Positions 52,069-60,677 of a stretch of 64,000 nt of DNA are shown piece by piece; the stretch's first letter is position 1; every line of letters begins with the position of its first letter. The notes under the pieces were generated by a model. It searched no databases and had not been told where the DNA came from. It saw only the letters and a list, made by a program, of their open reading frames with translations. This DNA is from GCA-002727615 sp964442655 (GTDB lineage Bacteria; Pseudomonadota; Alphaproteobacteria; TMED109): NCBI GenBank assembly GCA_964442655.1, contig CAYTZM010000009.1, positions 8,719 to 72,718 on the forward strand. Reading direction: 5' to 3'. A program made the translations under genes and the position numbers.

Positions 52069-52108
52069 AAAAAAAAGACGTTAATCATTTAGATCAACGT
52101 CTTTTTTT
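52069..52108 (-). terminator. Strong intrinsic, potentially bidirectional terminator
   Basis: AAAAAAAAGACGTTAATC (52069-52086) pairs with GATCAACGTCTTTTTTT (52092-52108), one mismatch, loop ATTTA. It has an A-run on the left and a T-run on the right, so read on the minus strand it forms a GC-containing stem followed by a U-tract. It lies 14 bp beyond the stop of the BI-1 gene and just before prpE. It is the clearest such structure in the window. Confidence 0.85.
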
Positions 52109-52121
52109 AACTAGAAAATTT

Positions 52122-52868
52122 TTATCTTCTATTTCCAAGCAACATTAGTAGCATAATAAATAGGTTAAGAAAATCTAGATATAATTTTAATGCACCCATA
52201 ATAGCTTTTTTAATTTGTTGCTCACCATTTTCTCCTTCTACATACATTTCTTTTAAAGTTTGGGTATCATAGGCAGTTAATCCAGTAAAAATTAAAACTC
52301 CAATAATACTAATCATAAATTGCATCATAGTAGATTGTAAAAATATATTTACAATCATGGCTATTATAATTCCTATTAATCCCATCATTAAAAAAGATCC
52401 AAAATTTGCAAGAGATTTTTTAGTAGTATATCCATATATACTTGCGGCTAAAAATGTTGATGAAGAAATAAAGAATACTCTTGCCACAGATTCTCCTGTA
52501 TATGCTAAAAATATTGAAGCTAAAGATATTCCGTAACAAGCAGATAAAATCCAAAACATTGTTTGTGCTGTTTTTGCTTGCATTTTATGGATACGAAAAG
52601 AAAGCATCATAACAAGTCCCAGTGGAGCTAGCATGAATATAAAACCTAACGGTGATTGAAATAATAGCTGACCTAAGCCAGAAAGAGAACCATCTGGATT
52701 AACAGAAGCACCTGAAATAAGCCATGCTATAAGGCCAGTAATTGCTAAGCCAACAGTCATATAACCATATATTTTTTGCATATATGCCTTTAAACCAGCA
52801 TCTTCTGTACTTAAGGAAGAGGCTCTTGCTTGTGTTTGAGGGTTTGAAGTAAAGTGTCCTATTTTCAT
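52122..52868 (-). CDS. BI-1/YccA (Bax inhibitor-1) family membrane protein
   Basis: 248 residues with about seven membrane helices. 'YMQKIYGYMTVGLAITGLIAWL' near residue 30 and the C-terminal FTGLTAYDTQTLKEMY and LKLYLDFLNLFIMLL blocks are hallmarks of the TMBIM/BI-1 family. The conserved Asp pair of the channel (TAYDTQ and YLDFLN) is present. Bacterial members are pH-sensitive calcium leak channels or protease (FtsH) modulators; its role here is undetermined. Single gene, followed by a strong terminator and divergent from phhB. Confidence 0.92.
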   Translation of the reverse strand: MKIGHFTSNPQTQARASSLSTEDAGLKAYMQKIYGYMTVGLAITGLIAWLISGASVNPDGSLSGLGQLLFQSPLGFIFMLAPLGLVMMLSFRIHKMQAKTAQTMFWILSACYGISLASIFLAYTGESVARVFFISSSTFLAASIYGYTTKKSLANFGSFLMMGLIGIIIAMIVNIFLQSTMMQFMISIIGVLIFTGLTAYDTQTLKEMYVEGENGEQQIKKAIMGALKLYLDFLNLFIMLLMLLGNRR

Positions 52869-53001
52869 AATTTTAAAAACTCCATTATAGTAAAGTTAAA
52901 TTTATTAATTAATATATAGTATTTTTAGTAAAAAATCTATAATCACACTATAAATATGGTTATTAAAATAGAATATTTTAATCTTAGTAGGAGTTAAATT
53001 A

Positions 53002-53316
53002 ATGGAAAATATGGACGCAAAGAAGTTATCTAATAAAGAAATTTTGATTAAAATTAAAGATTTAAAAAAATGGCATTTAAAAAAAGACTATAACGCAATT
53101 AAAAAAACTTTTATTTTTACTGATTTTAAAGAAGCTTTCTGTTGGATGACATATGTATCTTTAGAAGCAGAAAAATATAATCATCACCCTGAATGGAAAA
53201 ATGTTTATAATAAAGTAGAAGTTTATTTATCTACACATGATGTTAATGGCCTTTCTTATAAAGATTTTTATATAGCTAAAGTTATGGATTTTAATTATAA
53301 AAAATTTGTTGGATAA
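53002..53316 (+). CDS. phhB: 4a-hydroxytetrahydrobiopterin dehydratase
   Basis: Pterin-4a-carbinolamine dehydratase, 104 residues. The active-site text EAEKYNHHPEWKNVYNKVEVYLSTHD contains the conserved His-His-Pro-Glu-Trp and the later His. It recycles the pterin cofactor of aromatic hydroxylases or serves Moco-related pterin chemistry; no phenylalanine hydroxylase is in the window. TAGGAG lies 8 nt before the ATG. DUF3429 follows, almost touching. Confidence 0.92.
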   Translation: MENMDAKKLSNKEILIKIKDLKKWHLKKDYNAIKKTFIFTDFKEAFCWMTYVSLEAEKYNHHPEWKNVYNKVEVYLSTHDVNGLSYKDFYIAKVMDFNYKKFVG

Positions 53317-53317
53317 A

Positions 53318-53791
53318 ATGATAATGTTTAAAATATTTTTAAATCAAATTCCAAATGCACCTTTATTATTATCATTAGGAGGAGTATTTCCGTTTGTTTT
53401 GCTTTCAGCTGGATTATGGTTTTTACCTTATGAATATAAATTACTGGCATTATATAATTTATTAAATTATTCCGTAATTATACTTTCTTTTATTGGAGCT
53501 GTTCATTGGGGAGTAGCTATCACAAAAGGTATAAAAAGTTATAAACACTATTTAATAGCTATTACTCCGGCTTTACTAAGCTGGTTTATGTTGATAGGTT
53601 TTTTTGCTAATTATATAATAATTTTAATATTTTTTCTTTTAGCTTTTCTTACAATGTTTTTTATTGATATGCATTATACAAAATCAGGTTTTTTTCCAGT
53701 ATGGTATTTGCCTTTGAGAAAACTAGTATCTATTATAGTAATAATATCTATTGGCTTAGCTGCAATAGCTGTAAATATAAAGGTTTTATAA
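53318..53791 (+). CDS. DUF3429 family membrane protein
   Basis: About 157 residues, five hydrophobic segments. 'IPNAPLLLSLGGVFPFVLL' and LNYSVIILSFIGAVHWGVAI (about 39-58) are DUF3429 marks. Function unknown. The open frame begins at TTG 53306, but ATG 53318, one base after the phhB stop, is more plausible. Probably an operon with phhB. Its end overlaps the convergent DMT transporter by 6 bp. Confidence 0.82.
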   Translation: MIMFKIFLNQIPNAPLLLSLGGVFPFVLLSAGLWFLPYEYKLLALYNLLNYSVIILSFIGAVHWGVAITKGIKSYKHYLIAITPALLSWFMLIGFFANYIIILIFFLLAFLTMFFIDMHYTKSGFFPVWYLPLRKLVSIIVIISIGLAAIAVNIKVL

Positions 53792-54700
53792 TGCCTTATA
53801 TTTATCATATATTCTTGGTAATAACATAATAGTTAGAGTTGAAAAAATTATAATAATTCCTCCTAATATTTCATTCAAATTTGGTATTTCAAAAAATATT
53901 ATATATCCGTAAAATGTGGCGAAAATTAATCGAGAATAATCTGCAGGCATAACGAAGGTTGCTTCTCCATGCCTTAATCCCCATATTGTAAACATTTGTG
54001 CTACTGTTCCACATATTGCTGCGATAAATATTAGAAATAAGTGATGTATATCAATATTTTTCCAAAATATTATAGACGGAATGATTAATCCAACAGTAGA
54101 TATTATTCCATAATAAAACTGTATAGTTAGAGTAGATTGATTTTGTGATAACGATTTTACTGTAAGTTTTACACAGCTTACAAAAAATGCACCTAATAGG
54201 GCTATCGCTCCTGCATAAATAGTAAGGCCTTGAGTATTATTAGGATCAATCATAATAATTACCCCTATAAAACCTAATACAGTAAATGCTATTCTAAATA
54301 AGCCAGGTTTTTCACCTAAAAATATTATGGCTAGTGGAACTAAAAATAATATTCTAGTAAAGCCTAATGTAACTGCACTAGCTAGTGGCATCATTGCCAA
54401 GGCTGAAAAACCAGCCATTAATGCGCCTATGCCAAGAATACCTCTTAATAAGTGCAAGTAAATTCTATTAGTTTTTATTATTTCTTTAGGATTATTCCTA
54501 AGAATTAAAGGCAGAATAATAAGAAATCCAAAAAAACAACGAAAAAAAGCAATTTGAAAAGGATGTAATTCAGTGGTTAAATATTTTATGATTGTCCCCA
54601 TTATAGGAAATATTGAGGCTGCTATAAGGATGTATGTAAATCCTTTTATGTTACTGTTTATGGAATTCCAATAGCTTGTTACTTTATTTAATTTTATCAT
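53786..54700 (-). CDS. DMT/EamA family transporter
   Basis: 304 residues with ten membrane helices in two EamA repeats (about 20-150 and 165-295). 'HPFQIAFFRCFFGFLIILPL' near residue 45 and the second-repeat APADYSRLIFAT-like text (VMPADYSRLIFATFYG) are typical. The family includes amino-acid exporters, and some alphaproteobacterial members such as the rickettsial SAM importer. The substrate cannot be assigned. Lies 8 bp after the second quinone reductase gene, same direction. Confidence 0.85.
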   Translation of the reverse strand: MIKLNKVTSYWNSINSNIKGFTYILIAASIFPIMGTIIKYLTTELHPFQIAFFRCFFGFLIILPLILRNNPKEIIKTNRIYLHLLRGILGIGALMAGFSALAMMPLASAVTLGFTRILFLVPLAIIFLGEKPGLFRIAFTVLGFIGVIIMIDPNNTQGLTIYAGAIALLGAFFVSCVKLTVKSLSQNQSTLTIQFYYGIISTVGLIIPSIIFWKNIDIHHLFLIFIAAICGTVAQMFTIWGLRHGEATFVMPADYSRLIFATFYGYIIFFEIPNLNEILGGIIIIFSTLTIMLLPRIYDKYKAL

Positions 54701-54708
54701 AAATTTAT

Positions 54709-55680
54709 TTAGCAGCTTAAAATAATTTTACCTGTATTGGCTTTACTAAGTAGGTAATTAAGAGCTTCTTTTGCATCTTCTAGTTTAAATATTTTACCAA
54801 TTTTAGGATGTAGTTTTTTTTCTTCATATAGATTCATTAAACCATCAAATGATTCTGCAATCAGTTTAGGATTAATAAAAGCATATTGCCCCCAGTAAAG
54901 CCCTATAGCTGAAGCACTTTTAAGCAATAGTCTATTAGCTGCTATTTTAGGTATTTTTCCTCCTGCGTAGCCAATAGTAATATATTTCCCCTCCCATGCT
55001 AGGTTCTTTATTGCATCTTCAGCTACTTCTCCACCTACCATATCAATAATTAAATTTAAGCCATCCGGAGCATATTGTTTTATGGCATGACGGGTAATTT
55101 CAGTATTATAATTTATTGTATTTTGAGCACCGTGATCTTTGCAAATAGCACATTTTTTATCACTTCCTGCGGCAGCAATAATTTTAGCATTATAGGTATG
55201 AGCTATTTCAACTGCGGCAAGGCCTACTCCACCTGCTGCTCCTAAAATCAAACAATTTTGGTTTTGTTTTAGTTTTCCTTTCCATTCAATGGCACCATAG
55301 GCTGTTCCATAGGCTACTGGAAAAGCAGCAGCAGTTTCAAAATCCATTTCTTTAGGAATTTTATAAACATTTTCGGCAGGCATAACAATTTCATCACAAT
55401 AGGTTCCATATTTTGCAATTCCTATTATCCTGTCATTAATTTTATGATTTTTAACATTTGACCCAATTTCTAATATAGTTCCAGAAAGTTCTAGTCCTGG
55501 TGAAAAAGGGGGTCTTGGTCTTTCTTGATAACGTCCTTTTATTACTAGAGTGTCAGCAAAGTTTACTCCTACATTACTTACTTTAATTCTTACCGTGTCA
55601 GTAGAAATTTCTTGGGGTTTAGTTTCTTCTATAATTAAATTTTCTGTTCCACCATATTTGTTTGTAATAATTCTTTTCAT
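54709..55680 (-). CDS. NADPH:quinone oxidoreductase, MDR superfamily (second copy)
   Basis: 323 residues. GroES-like domain with VGVNFADTLVIKGRYQERP and GLELSGTILEIG; Rossmann domain with ILGAAGGVGLAAVEIAH (about 142-158) and INYNTEI. It has no zinc ligands. It differs considerably from the copy at 12830, so the two probably serve different substrates (this one resembles the QOR1/QOR2-like 'NADPH2:quinone reductase' branch). Divergent from the IalB gene over 150 bp. Co-directional with the DMT transporter. Confidence 0.87.
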   Translation of the reverse strand: MKRIITNKYGGTENLIIEETKPQEISTDTVRIKVSNVGVNFADTLVIKGRYQERPRPPFSPGLELSGTILEIGSNVKNHKINDRIIGIAKYGTYCDEIVMPAENVYKIPKEMDFETAAAFPVAYGTAYGAIEWKGKLKQNQNCLILGAAGGVGLAAVEIAHTYNAKIIAAAGSDKKCAICKDHGAQNTINYNTEITRHAIKQYAPDGLNLIIDMVGGEVAEDAIKNLAWEGKYITIGYAGGKIPKIAANRLLLKSASAIGLYWGQYAFINPKLIAESFDGLMNLYEEKKLHPKIGKIFKLEDAKEALNYLLSKANTGKIILSC

Positions 55681-55751
55681 AAAAAATAACCTTATAAAAA
55701 TTTTAATAAATCGGTTTTTTATAGTATTCAGTAATATTATTTTATATATAT

Positions 55752-55769
55752 AATAATATTAATATTATT
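55752..55769. promoter_or_regulatory. 18-bp perfect AT-only palindrome in a divergent gap
   Basis: AATAATATTAATATTATT equals its own reverse complement. It sits 72 bp upstream of the second quinone reductase and 63 bp upstream of the IalB gene. It could be an operator shared by both genes; AT-rich base composition makes chance likely. The rest of the 150-bp gap shows no gene or RNA structure. Confidence 0.3.
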
Positions 55770-55831
55770 TATATATTAAGTTTTTTAAATTTAGTTATTT
55801 CTTGTGCTTAATAAAATTATTGTGATCTTAA

Positions 55832-56350
55832 ATGTTACAAATAAATAAAAATTATATATTAATTATTTTTTTCTTTTTCTTTGTACAGGAAAGCTTTTCT
55901 CAACAGAATAAACATAATACCATTGGTAGTTTTGCAGCATGGGAAGCTTATTATTGGGACACAGAAGAAGGAAAAATTTGTTCAATAATATCTATCCCCA
56001 TAAAAGAAGAGGGAGATTATAAAAAAAGAGGAGAAGTATATACTCAAGTATCTATAAATAGTAATACTTCTGGAGCAGGAGTAGTTAGTGTTCAAGCAGG
56101 CTATACTTTTAAGAATCAATCTGAAGTAGAAATAAATATTGATAATAAAAATACTGTTTTATTATTTACACATGAGAGAATGGCTTGGGCTAAAAGTGCT
56201 GAAGAGGATTCAAAATTAATAAAATTTATGAAATTAGGTAATTCTATGATAACTAAAGGAATATCTTCAAGAGGGACAAATACTAAAGATACTTACTCTT
56301 TAAAAGGATTTAGTGCGGCTTATAAAGCTATGGTTAAAGTTTGTAAATAA
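55832..56350 (+). CDS. Invasion-associated locus B (IalB) family periplasmic protein
   Basis: 172 residues with a signal peptide (about 1-23; very Phe-rich hydrophobic core). After it 'TIGSFAAWEAYYWDTEEGKICSIIS' is the IalB opening, followed by beta-rich sequence, EVEINIDNKNTVLLFTHERMAWAKS and a C-terminal FSAAYKAMVKVCK with the second conserved Cys. The two Cys probably form a disulfide. The name comes from Bartonella; in free-living alphaproteobacteria the function is unknown and not linked to virulence. Stop and rlmN start overlap (TAATG). Confidence 0.87.
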   Translation: MLQINKNYILIIFFFFFVQESFSQQNKHNTIGSFAAWEAYYWDTEEGKICSIISIPIKEEGDYKKRGEVYTQVSINSNTSGAGVVSVQAGYTFKNQSEVEINIDNKNTVLLFTHERMAWAKSAEEDSKLIKFMKLGNSMITKGISSRGTNTKDTYSLKGFSAAYKAMVKVCK

Positions 56351-57432
56351 TGACTAATAAAATTAGTATTTTCTCTTTTAAAAAAGATGAATTTTTAAAA
56401 CAAATTACTGATTTGGGAGAAAAAAAATATAGAGCTGCTCAAATATGGAAGTGGGTATATACTAAAGGTGTTACATCTTTTAATACAATGTCAGACATAG
56501 GACCAGAATTAAAAAATCTATTGCAAGATAATTTTGAAATAGATCGTTTGGATAATCATACACATCAAGTTTCAAAAGATGGAACTCAAAAATGGTTGTT
56601 CAATTTAAAAGATAATAAAAAAATTGAAACTGTTTTTATACCAGAGGAAGATAGAGGAACTTTATGCGTTTCCTCTCAAGTTGGGTGCACTTTAACTTGT
56701 TCTTTTTGTCATACTGGGACTATGCCTCTTGTAAGAAATTTAAAAAGTGATGAAATAGTAAATCAAGTTATGTCTGTTAAAGATTTTTTGGATGACTGGA
56801 ATTTAGATGGAAATAATAGGAAAATTACTAATATTGTTTTTATGGGAATGGGGGAGCCTTTATATAATTATGATGAAGTAGTTAAAGCTATAAAAATTCT
56901 TTTAGATAATGAAGGTTTATGTTATTCGCGACGAAAAATTACTTTGTCTACATCTGGAGTAGTGCCTATTATTAAAAAATTAAAAAAAGAACTAGAAGTA
57001 AGTTTAGCCATAAGCCTTCATGCAGTAAAAGATAATTTGAGAGATACCTTAGTTCCAATAAATAAAAAATGGCCAATAAAAGAATTGTTGGAGGTACTTT
57101 TAAGTTATCCCGGAGTTAATAATTCTAGAAGAATTACTTTTGAGTATATAATGCTTGATGGTATAAACGATAGTTTAAATGATGCTCGAGCTCTTGCAAA
57201 GCTTCTTAAGCCCATCCATGCAAAAGTAAATTTAATTCCATTTAATCCTTGGCCAGGAAGTGTTTATAAATGTTCTTCAGATAAAAATATAAAATTATTT
57301 GCAGATGAAGTTTGTTTTAATGGAGGAATTACGGCGACTGTTAGACATGCTAGAGGTCAAGATATATTTGCGGCATGCGGGCAGCTTAAAAGTGATAGTA
57401 TAAGGTTAAAAAATCAAAAAGCTGTAATTTAA
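56350..57432 (+). CDS. rlmN: 23S rRNA (adenine(2503)-C2)-methyltransferase
   Basis: Radical-SAM dual-specificity RNA methyltransferase (also acts on tRNA), 360 residues. The radical-SAM cluster Cys are C113, C117 and C120 in CTLTCSFCHTG; other marks are VFMGMGEPLYNYD, ITLSTSGVVP, LAISLHAV and the C-terminal ARGQDIFAACGQL with the methyl-carrying Cys. Its ATG shares one base with the IalB stop. argG follows after 64 bp of AT-rich DNA with an imperfect stem at 57453-57478. Confidence 0.96.
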   Translation: MTNKISIFSFKKDEFLKQITDLGEKKYRAAQIWKWVYTKGVTSFNTMSDIGPELKNLLQDNFEIDRLDNHTHQVSKDGTQKWLFNLKDNKKIETVFIPEEDRGTLCVSSQVGCTLTCSFCHTGTMPLVRNLKSDEIVNQVMSVKDFLDDWNLDGNNRKITNIVFMGMGEPLYNYDEVVKAIKILLDNEGLCYSRRKITLSTSGVVPIIKKLKKELEVSLAISLHAVKDNLRDTLVPINKKWPIKELLEVLLSYPGVNNSRRITFEYIMLDGINDSLNDARALAKLLKPIHAKVNLIPFNPWPGSVYKCSSDKNIKLFADEVCFNGGITATVRHARGQDIFAACGQLKSDSIRLKNQKAVI

Positions 57433-57496
57433 ATTTTAAAAAATGGTAAAAAATATTAATAAATATTATTATTAATATATATTTAGGAAAATTATT

Positions 57497-58696
57497 ATGA
57501 CAAAAGTCAAAAAAGTAGTTTTAGCATATTCTGGAGGTTTAGATACATCTGTAATTCTGAGATGGTTACAAGAAGAATATGCTTGTGAAGTAGTTACTTT
57601 TACAGCTGATATTGGACAGGGTGAAGAGATAGAGCCAGCAAGACAGCGCGCAAAAGAAATGGGTATATCTGAAATTTTTATTGAAGATTTAAAGGAAGAA
57701 TTTGTTAAAGATTATGTTTTTCCTATGTTTAGAGCTGGTGCTATTTATGAGGGTACATATCTTTTAGGAACGGCTATAGCAAGACCTTTAATTGCTAAAA
57801 GACAAATTGAAATTGCTCAAGAAACTAATGCGGATTCAGTTTCTCATGGAGCAACAGGTAAGGGGAATGATCAGGTTAGATTTGAATTAGGTTATTTAGC
57901 TTTAAATCCTGCTATAAATATCATAGCTCCGTGGAGAGAATGGGATTTAGATTCTAGAACTAAATTGATTGAATGGGCTGAAAAAAAGAATATATCTGTT
58001 CCTAAGGATAAAAGGGGAGAACCTCCATATTCAACAGATGCCAATTTGTTACATATTTCTTATGAAGGAAAAGCACTTGAAGATCCTTGGCAAGGACCTA
58101 GTCAAGACATGTTTACTAGAAGTGTCTCTCCATTATTGGCTCCAAATGAACCTGAAGAGATAATTATTGGTTTTGAATCTGGAAATCCTATATCTGTAAA
58201 CGGAAGTAAGTTAAGTCCAGCAAAATTATTAGCTAAATTAAATGATATAGCAGGAAAACATGGAATTGGAAGAATTGATATAGTGGAGAACAGATTTGTA
58301 GGAATGAAGTCCAGAGGAGTATATGAAACTCCAGGAGGTACTATATTATATATAGCTCATAGAGGCTTGGAACAATTAATACTTGATGGTCCTACTATGC
58401 AAATGCGTGATGAATTGATACCTAAGTATTCTTCATTAATTTATAATGGCTTTTGGTTCTCTCCAGAAAGGACAATGTTACAAGTATTAATAGATAATTC
58501 TCAAAAAAATGTAACTGGAGAAGTAAAATTAAATTTATATAAAGGAAATTGTAGTTTAATAGGGAGACGCTCTCCGAAAAGTATTTATAATAAAGGTGTT
58601 GTAACTTTTGATGATGGTGAAGGTTATGATCAAAAAGATGCTAACGGATTTATTAAATTGAATGCATTAAGGTTAAAACTTAGAAAAAACAAATAA
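57497..58696 (+). CDS. argG: Argininosuccinate synthase
   Basis: ATP-dependent condensation of citrulline and aspartate in arginine synthesis, 399 residues. N-type ATP pyrophosphatase motif LAYSGGLDTSVILRWL (about 9-24), then SHGATGKGNDQVRFE, the ENRFVGMKSRGVYETPGG block and a normal C-terminus. AGGAAA precedes the ATG. ArgJ is encoded at 29504, so the arginine genes are split. Stop abuts the stop of the YggT gene with no base between. Confidence 0.97.
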   Translation: MTKVKKVVLAYSGGLDTSVILRWLQEEYACEVVTFTADIGQGEEIEPARQRAKEMGISEIFIEDLKEEFVKDYVFPMFRAGAIYEGTYLLGTAIARPLIAKRQIEIAQETNADSVSHGATGKGNDQVRFELGYLALNPAINIIAPWREWDLDSRTKLIEWAEKKNISVPKDKRGEPPYSTDANLLHISYEGKALEDPWQGPSQDMFTRSVSPLLAPNEPEEIIIGFESGNPISVNGSKLSPAKLLAKLNDIAGKHGIGRIDIVENRFVGMKSRGVYETPGGTILYIAHRGLEQLILDGPTMQMRDELIPKYSSLIYNGFWFSPERTMLQVLIDNSQKNVTGEVKLNLYKGNCSLIGRRSPKSIYNKGVVTFDDGEGYDQKDANGFIKLNALRLKLRKNK

Positions 58697-58996
58697 TTAC
58701 ATATTAGCCAATAAAAATGGTTTTAAATCGCTATTAAGATATACCTGAAATACTTTCAGTAGAATCAATAATATTATAGGAGAGATGTCTATAGGTCCTA
58801 GGTCTGGAAGAATTTTTTTTATTGGAGACAATAGAGGGTAGGTTATCTTATTTAGAAAAAATATAACCTGCCCAATAAATTGGTTATAAGTGTTGATAAT
58901 GTTAAATGCAATTAACCAGCTAAAAATAACTTGCAAGATAACTATAAAACATAAAAGGTCTATTACACTATTTATAAGATAAAAGATTGCGTTCAT
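58697..58996 (-). CDS. YggT family membrane protein
   Basis: 99 residues with two to three hydrophobic segments. The text 'FIVILQVIFSWLIAFN' and TYPLLSPIKKILPDLGPIDISPIILLILL matches YggT (also called CCB3/YlmG). Members assist cell-shape, osmotic or cytochrome-related processes, with the exact role unclear. The ATG overlaps the symporter's stop by 4 bp, so it is the last gene of a coupled five-gene run from 62218 downwards. Confidence 0.87.
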   Translation of the reverse strand: MNAIFYLINSVIDLLCFIVILQVIFSWLIAFNIINTYNQFIGQVIFFLNKITYPLLSPIKKILPDLGPIDISPIILLILLKVFQVYLNSDLKPFLLANM

Positions 58997-60483
58997 GTTT
59001 TTTCCTTTATAAAATAAGAACCAACTAAGACTATTATAAGGTTAGGTATTAAACCTACGAGTCCAGCGTGAAAACCATATACTTTTCCTTTTGAAATACA
59101 ACTTAAATCAAGATAAGGTATTGATAGTGCCACAATAACTCCACATATTATACCCCAAAATACAGGTTTTGCTCTCAACCATTTAAAATGAATTCCTAAC
59201 ATGAATGCTGGAGAAACTTGTATCATTAGGTCCAGTTTTCTATCCATTAGTTTAACTAAAGAAGTATCTTCTTTTAACAAAATGGCAAATATTATCATAA
59301 GAGTAAGGAAACACCATGAACATATTTTTCCTACTAAAGTAAGAGTTGCTTCTTTTGGAATACTATTAAAAAATTTTGTATAGATATCTTTTGTGAACAT
59401 TGAAGAAATAGTTAATAAGGCCGAATCAGCTGTGGACATCATTGCAGCCAATATTGCAGCTAAAATTAAAATACTAAGACCATATCCGATTATGGAATAT
59501 TCTTGTATTTCTCTTAAAACTTGCCCAAAAATTTGATCTGTTGCAGCTCCTTCTAATCCAGATATGTATGCGAGTGCCATTATTCCAGCTATAACACTTA
59601 TTATCATTGTGGGAATGGGCATAAAAGCCATAACAGCAAGTCCTTTCTTTAAGACTTTTTCAGACTTGGCTGCATATATTCTTTGGATAGCTTGAGGATA
59701 TAAGGATAGCCCTCCTAGGATTATTATATAACTTAACCATGTTCTGCAGGTTTGGGCATCAGGAACAGCAGCTTTTCTGGTATTGTTAGCTTCATCCATT
59801 TTAAATATTATTTCGGTAGCTTTTGATAGAGGACCAAATTTATCGAATAGCATTACTAGTAAAGCTGAAAAACCCACCAAAAGTATTACGCCTTGTATAG
59901 CATCAGTCCATGCAACAGCTCTTAATCCTCCCATGGTTCCATAAATTGCAATAATACCAGCTAAGACTAAAACTCCCATAATATAATATATGGAGCCATC
60001 AGAATCTCCAGATATTCCTTGAAGTGCTCTACCCATAGCCATCAATTGCGCTAATAAGTAATTGCTTAAGACTATTATGCCTATAATACTAATTATAAGG
60101 CTCAAATTGCTGTATTTAAATCTATATTGGATGTAATCAGAAGGAGTTAAAAAATTTTCTTTTTTAGATAATTTATGGAGTTTGGGTGCAAATATTAGGT
60201 AACAAACAATTATACTCGTCATAAAGTGTATACTTAATATCCAAGTATAACCTAATCTATAAGTAGCTCCTGTGAATCCAAAAAAAGTATTACCACTATA
60301 CTGGGTTGCAAATAAAGTTAAAAATAATACACTCAGACTTAAACCATTTCCAGCAAGATAAAAATCATTTAACGTATCTTCTTTTCTAGATTTTTTTGCA
60401 TACCAGCCTATTAACAATAGTGATAATAAATAAAAGGAAATGAAAGCCCATGCACCAAAGCCTAATGGAAGAAGATTACTCAT
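58993..60483 (-). CDS. Sodium:solute symporter (SSS family)
   Basis: 496 residues with about 13 membrane helices. The N-terminus FYLAGNGLSLSVLFLTLFATQYSGNTFFGFTGA (about 41-73) and the sodium-site region ILAAILAAMMSTADSALLTISS (about 340-361) are SSS hallmarks. The broken helices and the 'AWTDAIQGVILLVG' signature also fit. It lies in a run with a 65-residue membrane partner and two enzymes, so it may import a carboxylic acid or a nitrogen compound processed by them. Substrate not identifiable by eye. Overlaps both neighbours by 4 bp. Confidence 0.92.
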   Translation of the reverse strand: MSNLLPLGFGAWAFISFYLLSLLLIGWYAKKSRKEDTLNDFYLAGNGLSLSVLFLTLFATQYSGNTFFGFTGATYRLGYTWILSIHFMTSIIVCYLIFAPKLHKLSKKENFLTPSDYIQYRFKYSNLSLIISIIGIIVLSNYLLAQLMAMGRALQGISGDSDGSIYYIMGVLVLAGIIAIYGTMGGLRAVAWTDAIQGVILLVGFSALLVMLFDKFGPLSKATEIIFKMDEANNTRKAAVPDAQTCRTWLSYIIILGGLSLYPQAIQRIYAAKSEKVLKKGLAVMAFMPIPTMIISVIAGIMALAYISGLEGAATDQIFGQVLREIQEYSIIGYGLSILILAAILAAMMSTADSALLTISSMFTKDIYTKFFNSIPKEATLTLVGKICSWCFLTLMIIFAILLKEDTSLVKLMDRKLDLMIQVSPAFMLGIHFKWLRAKPVFWGIICGVIVALSIPYLDLSCISKGKVYGFHAGLVGLIPNLIIVLVGSYFIKEKT

Positions 60484-60677
60484 TTTTTATCATCATTCAT
60501 GGATTTAATTAGTATAAAAGCAGTTAAGATTGAAGCCAATAGAGAACATAATATTGCTATAACAACCCAGATGGGTGCTCCTAATAAAAGAATTTTTGAA
60601 TCTTCTGGCCAATACCAAGGAATCCCGAATCCCACTAGCAGGACGTACAATAGAATATAAAAAGAATTCTTATTCAT
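60480..60677 (-). CDS. Small two-helix membrane protein partner of an SSS symporter
   Basis: 65 residues with two hydrophobic segments (about 6-20 and 29-56) and a conserved-looking IPWYWPEDSKILLLGAPIWV between them. The layout is that of DUF3311/YhdT-type small proteins encoded directly upstream of SSS symporters. It overlaps the symporter by 4 bp and the PEP-mutase-like gene by 8 bp. The role may be symporter assembly or stability. A second such pair lies at 62356-64000. Confidence 0.72.
   Translation of the reverse strand: MNKNSFYILLYVLLVGFGIPWYWPEDSKILLLGAPIWVVIAILCSLLASILTAFILIKSMNDDKK

Noticed and set aside
57453..57478. AT-only inverted repeat before argG as a terminator or operator
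   Set aside because: Arms of 9 bp made of A/T only, without a U-tract; expected by chance in such DNA.
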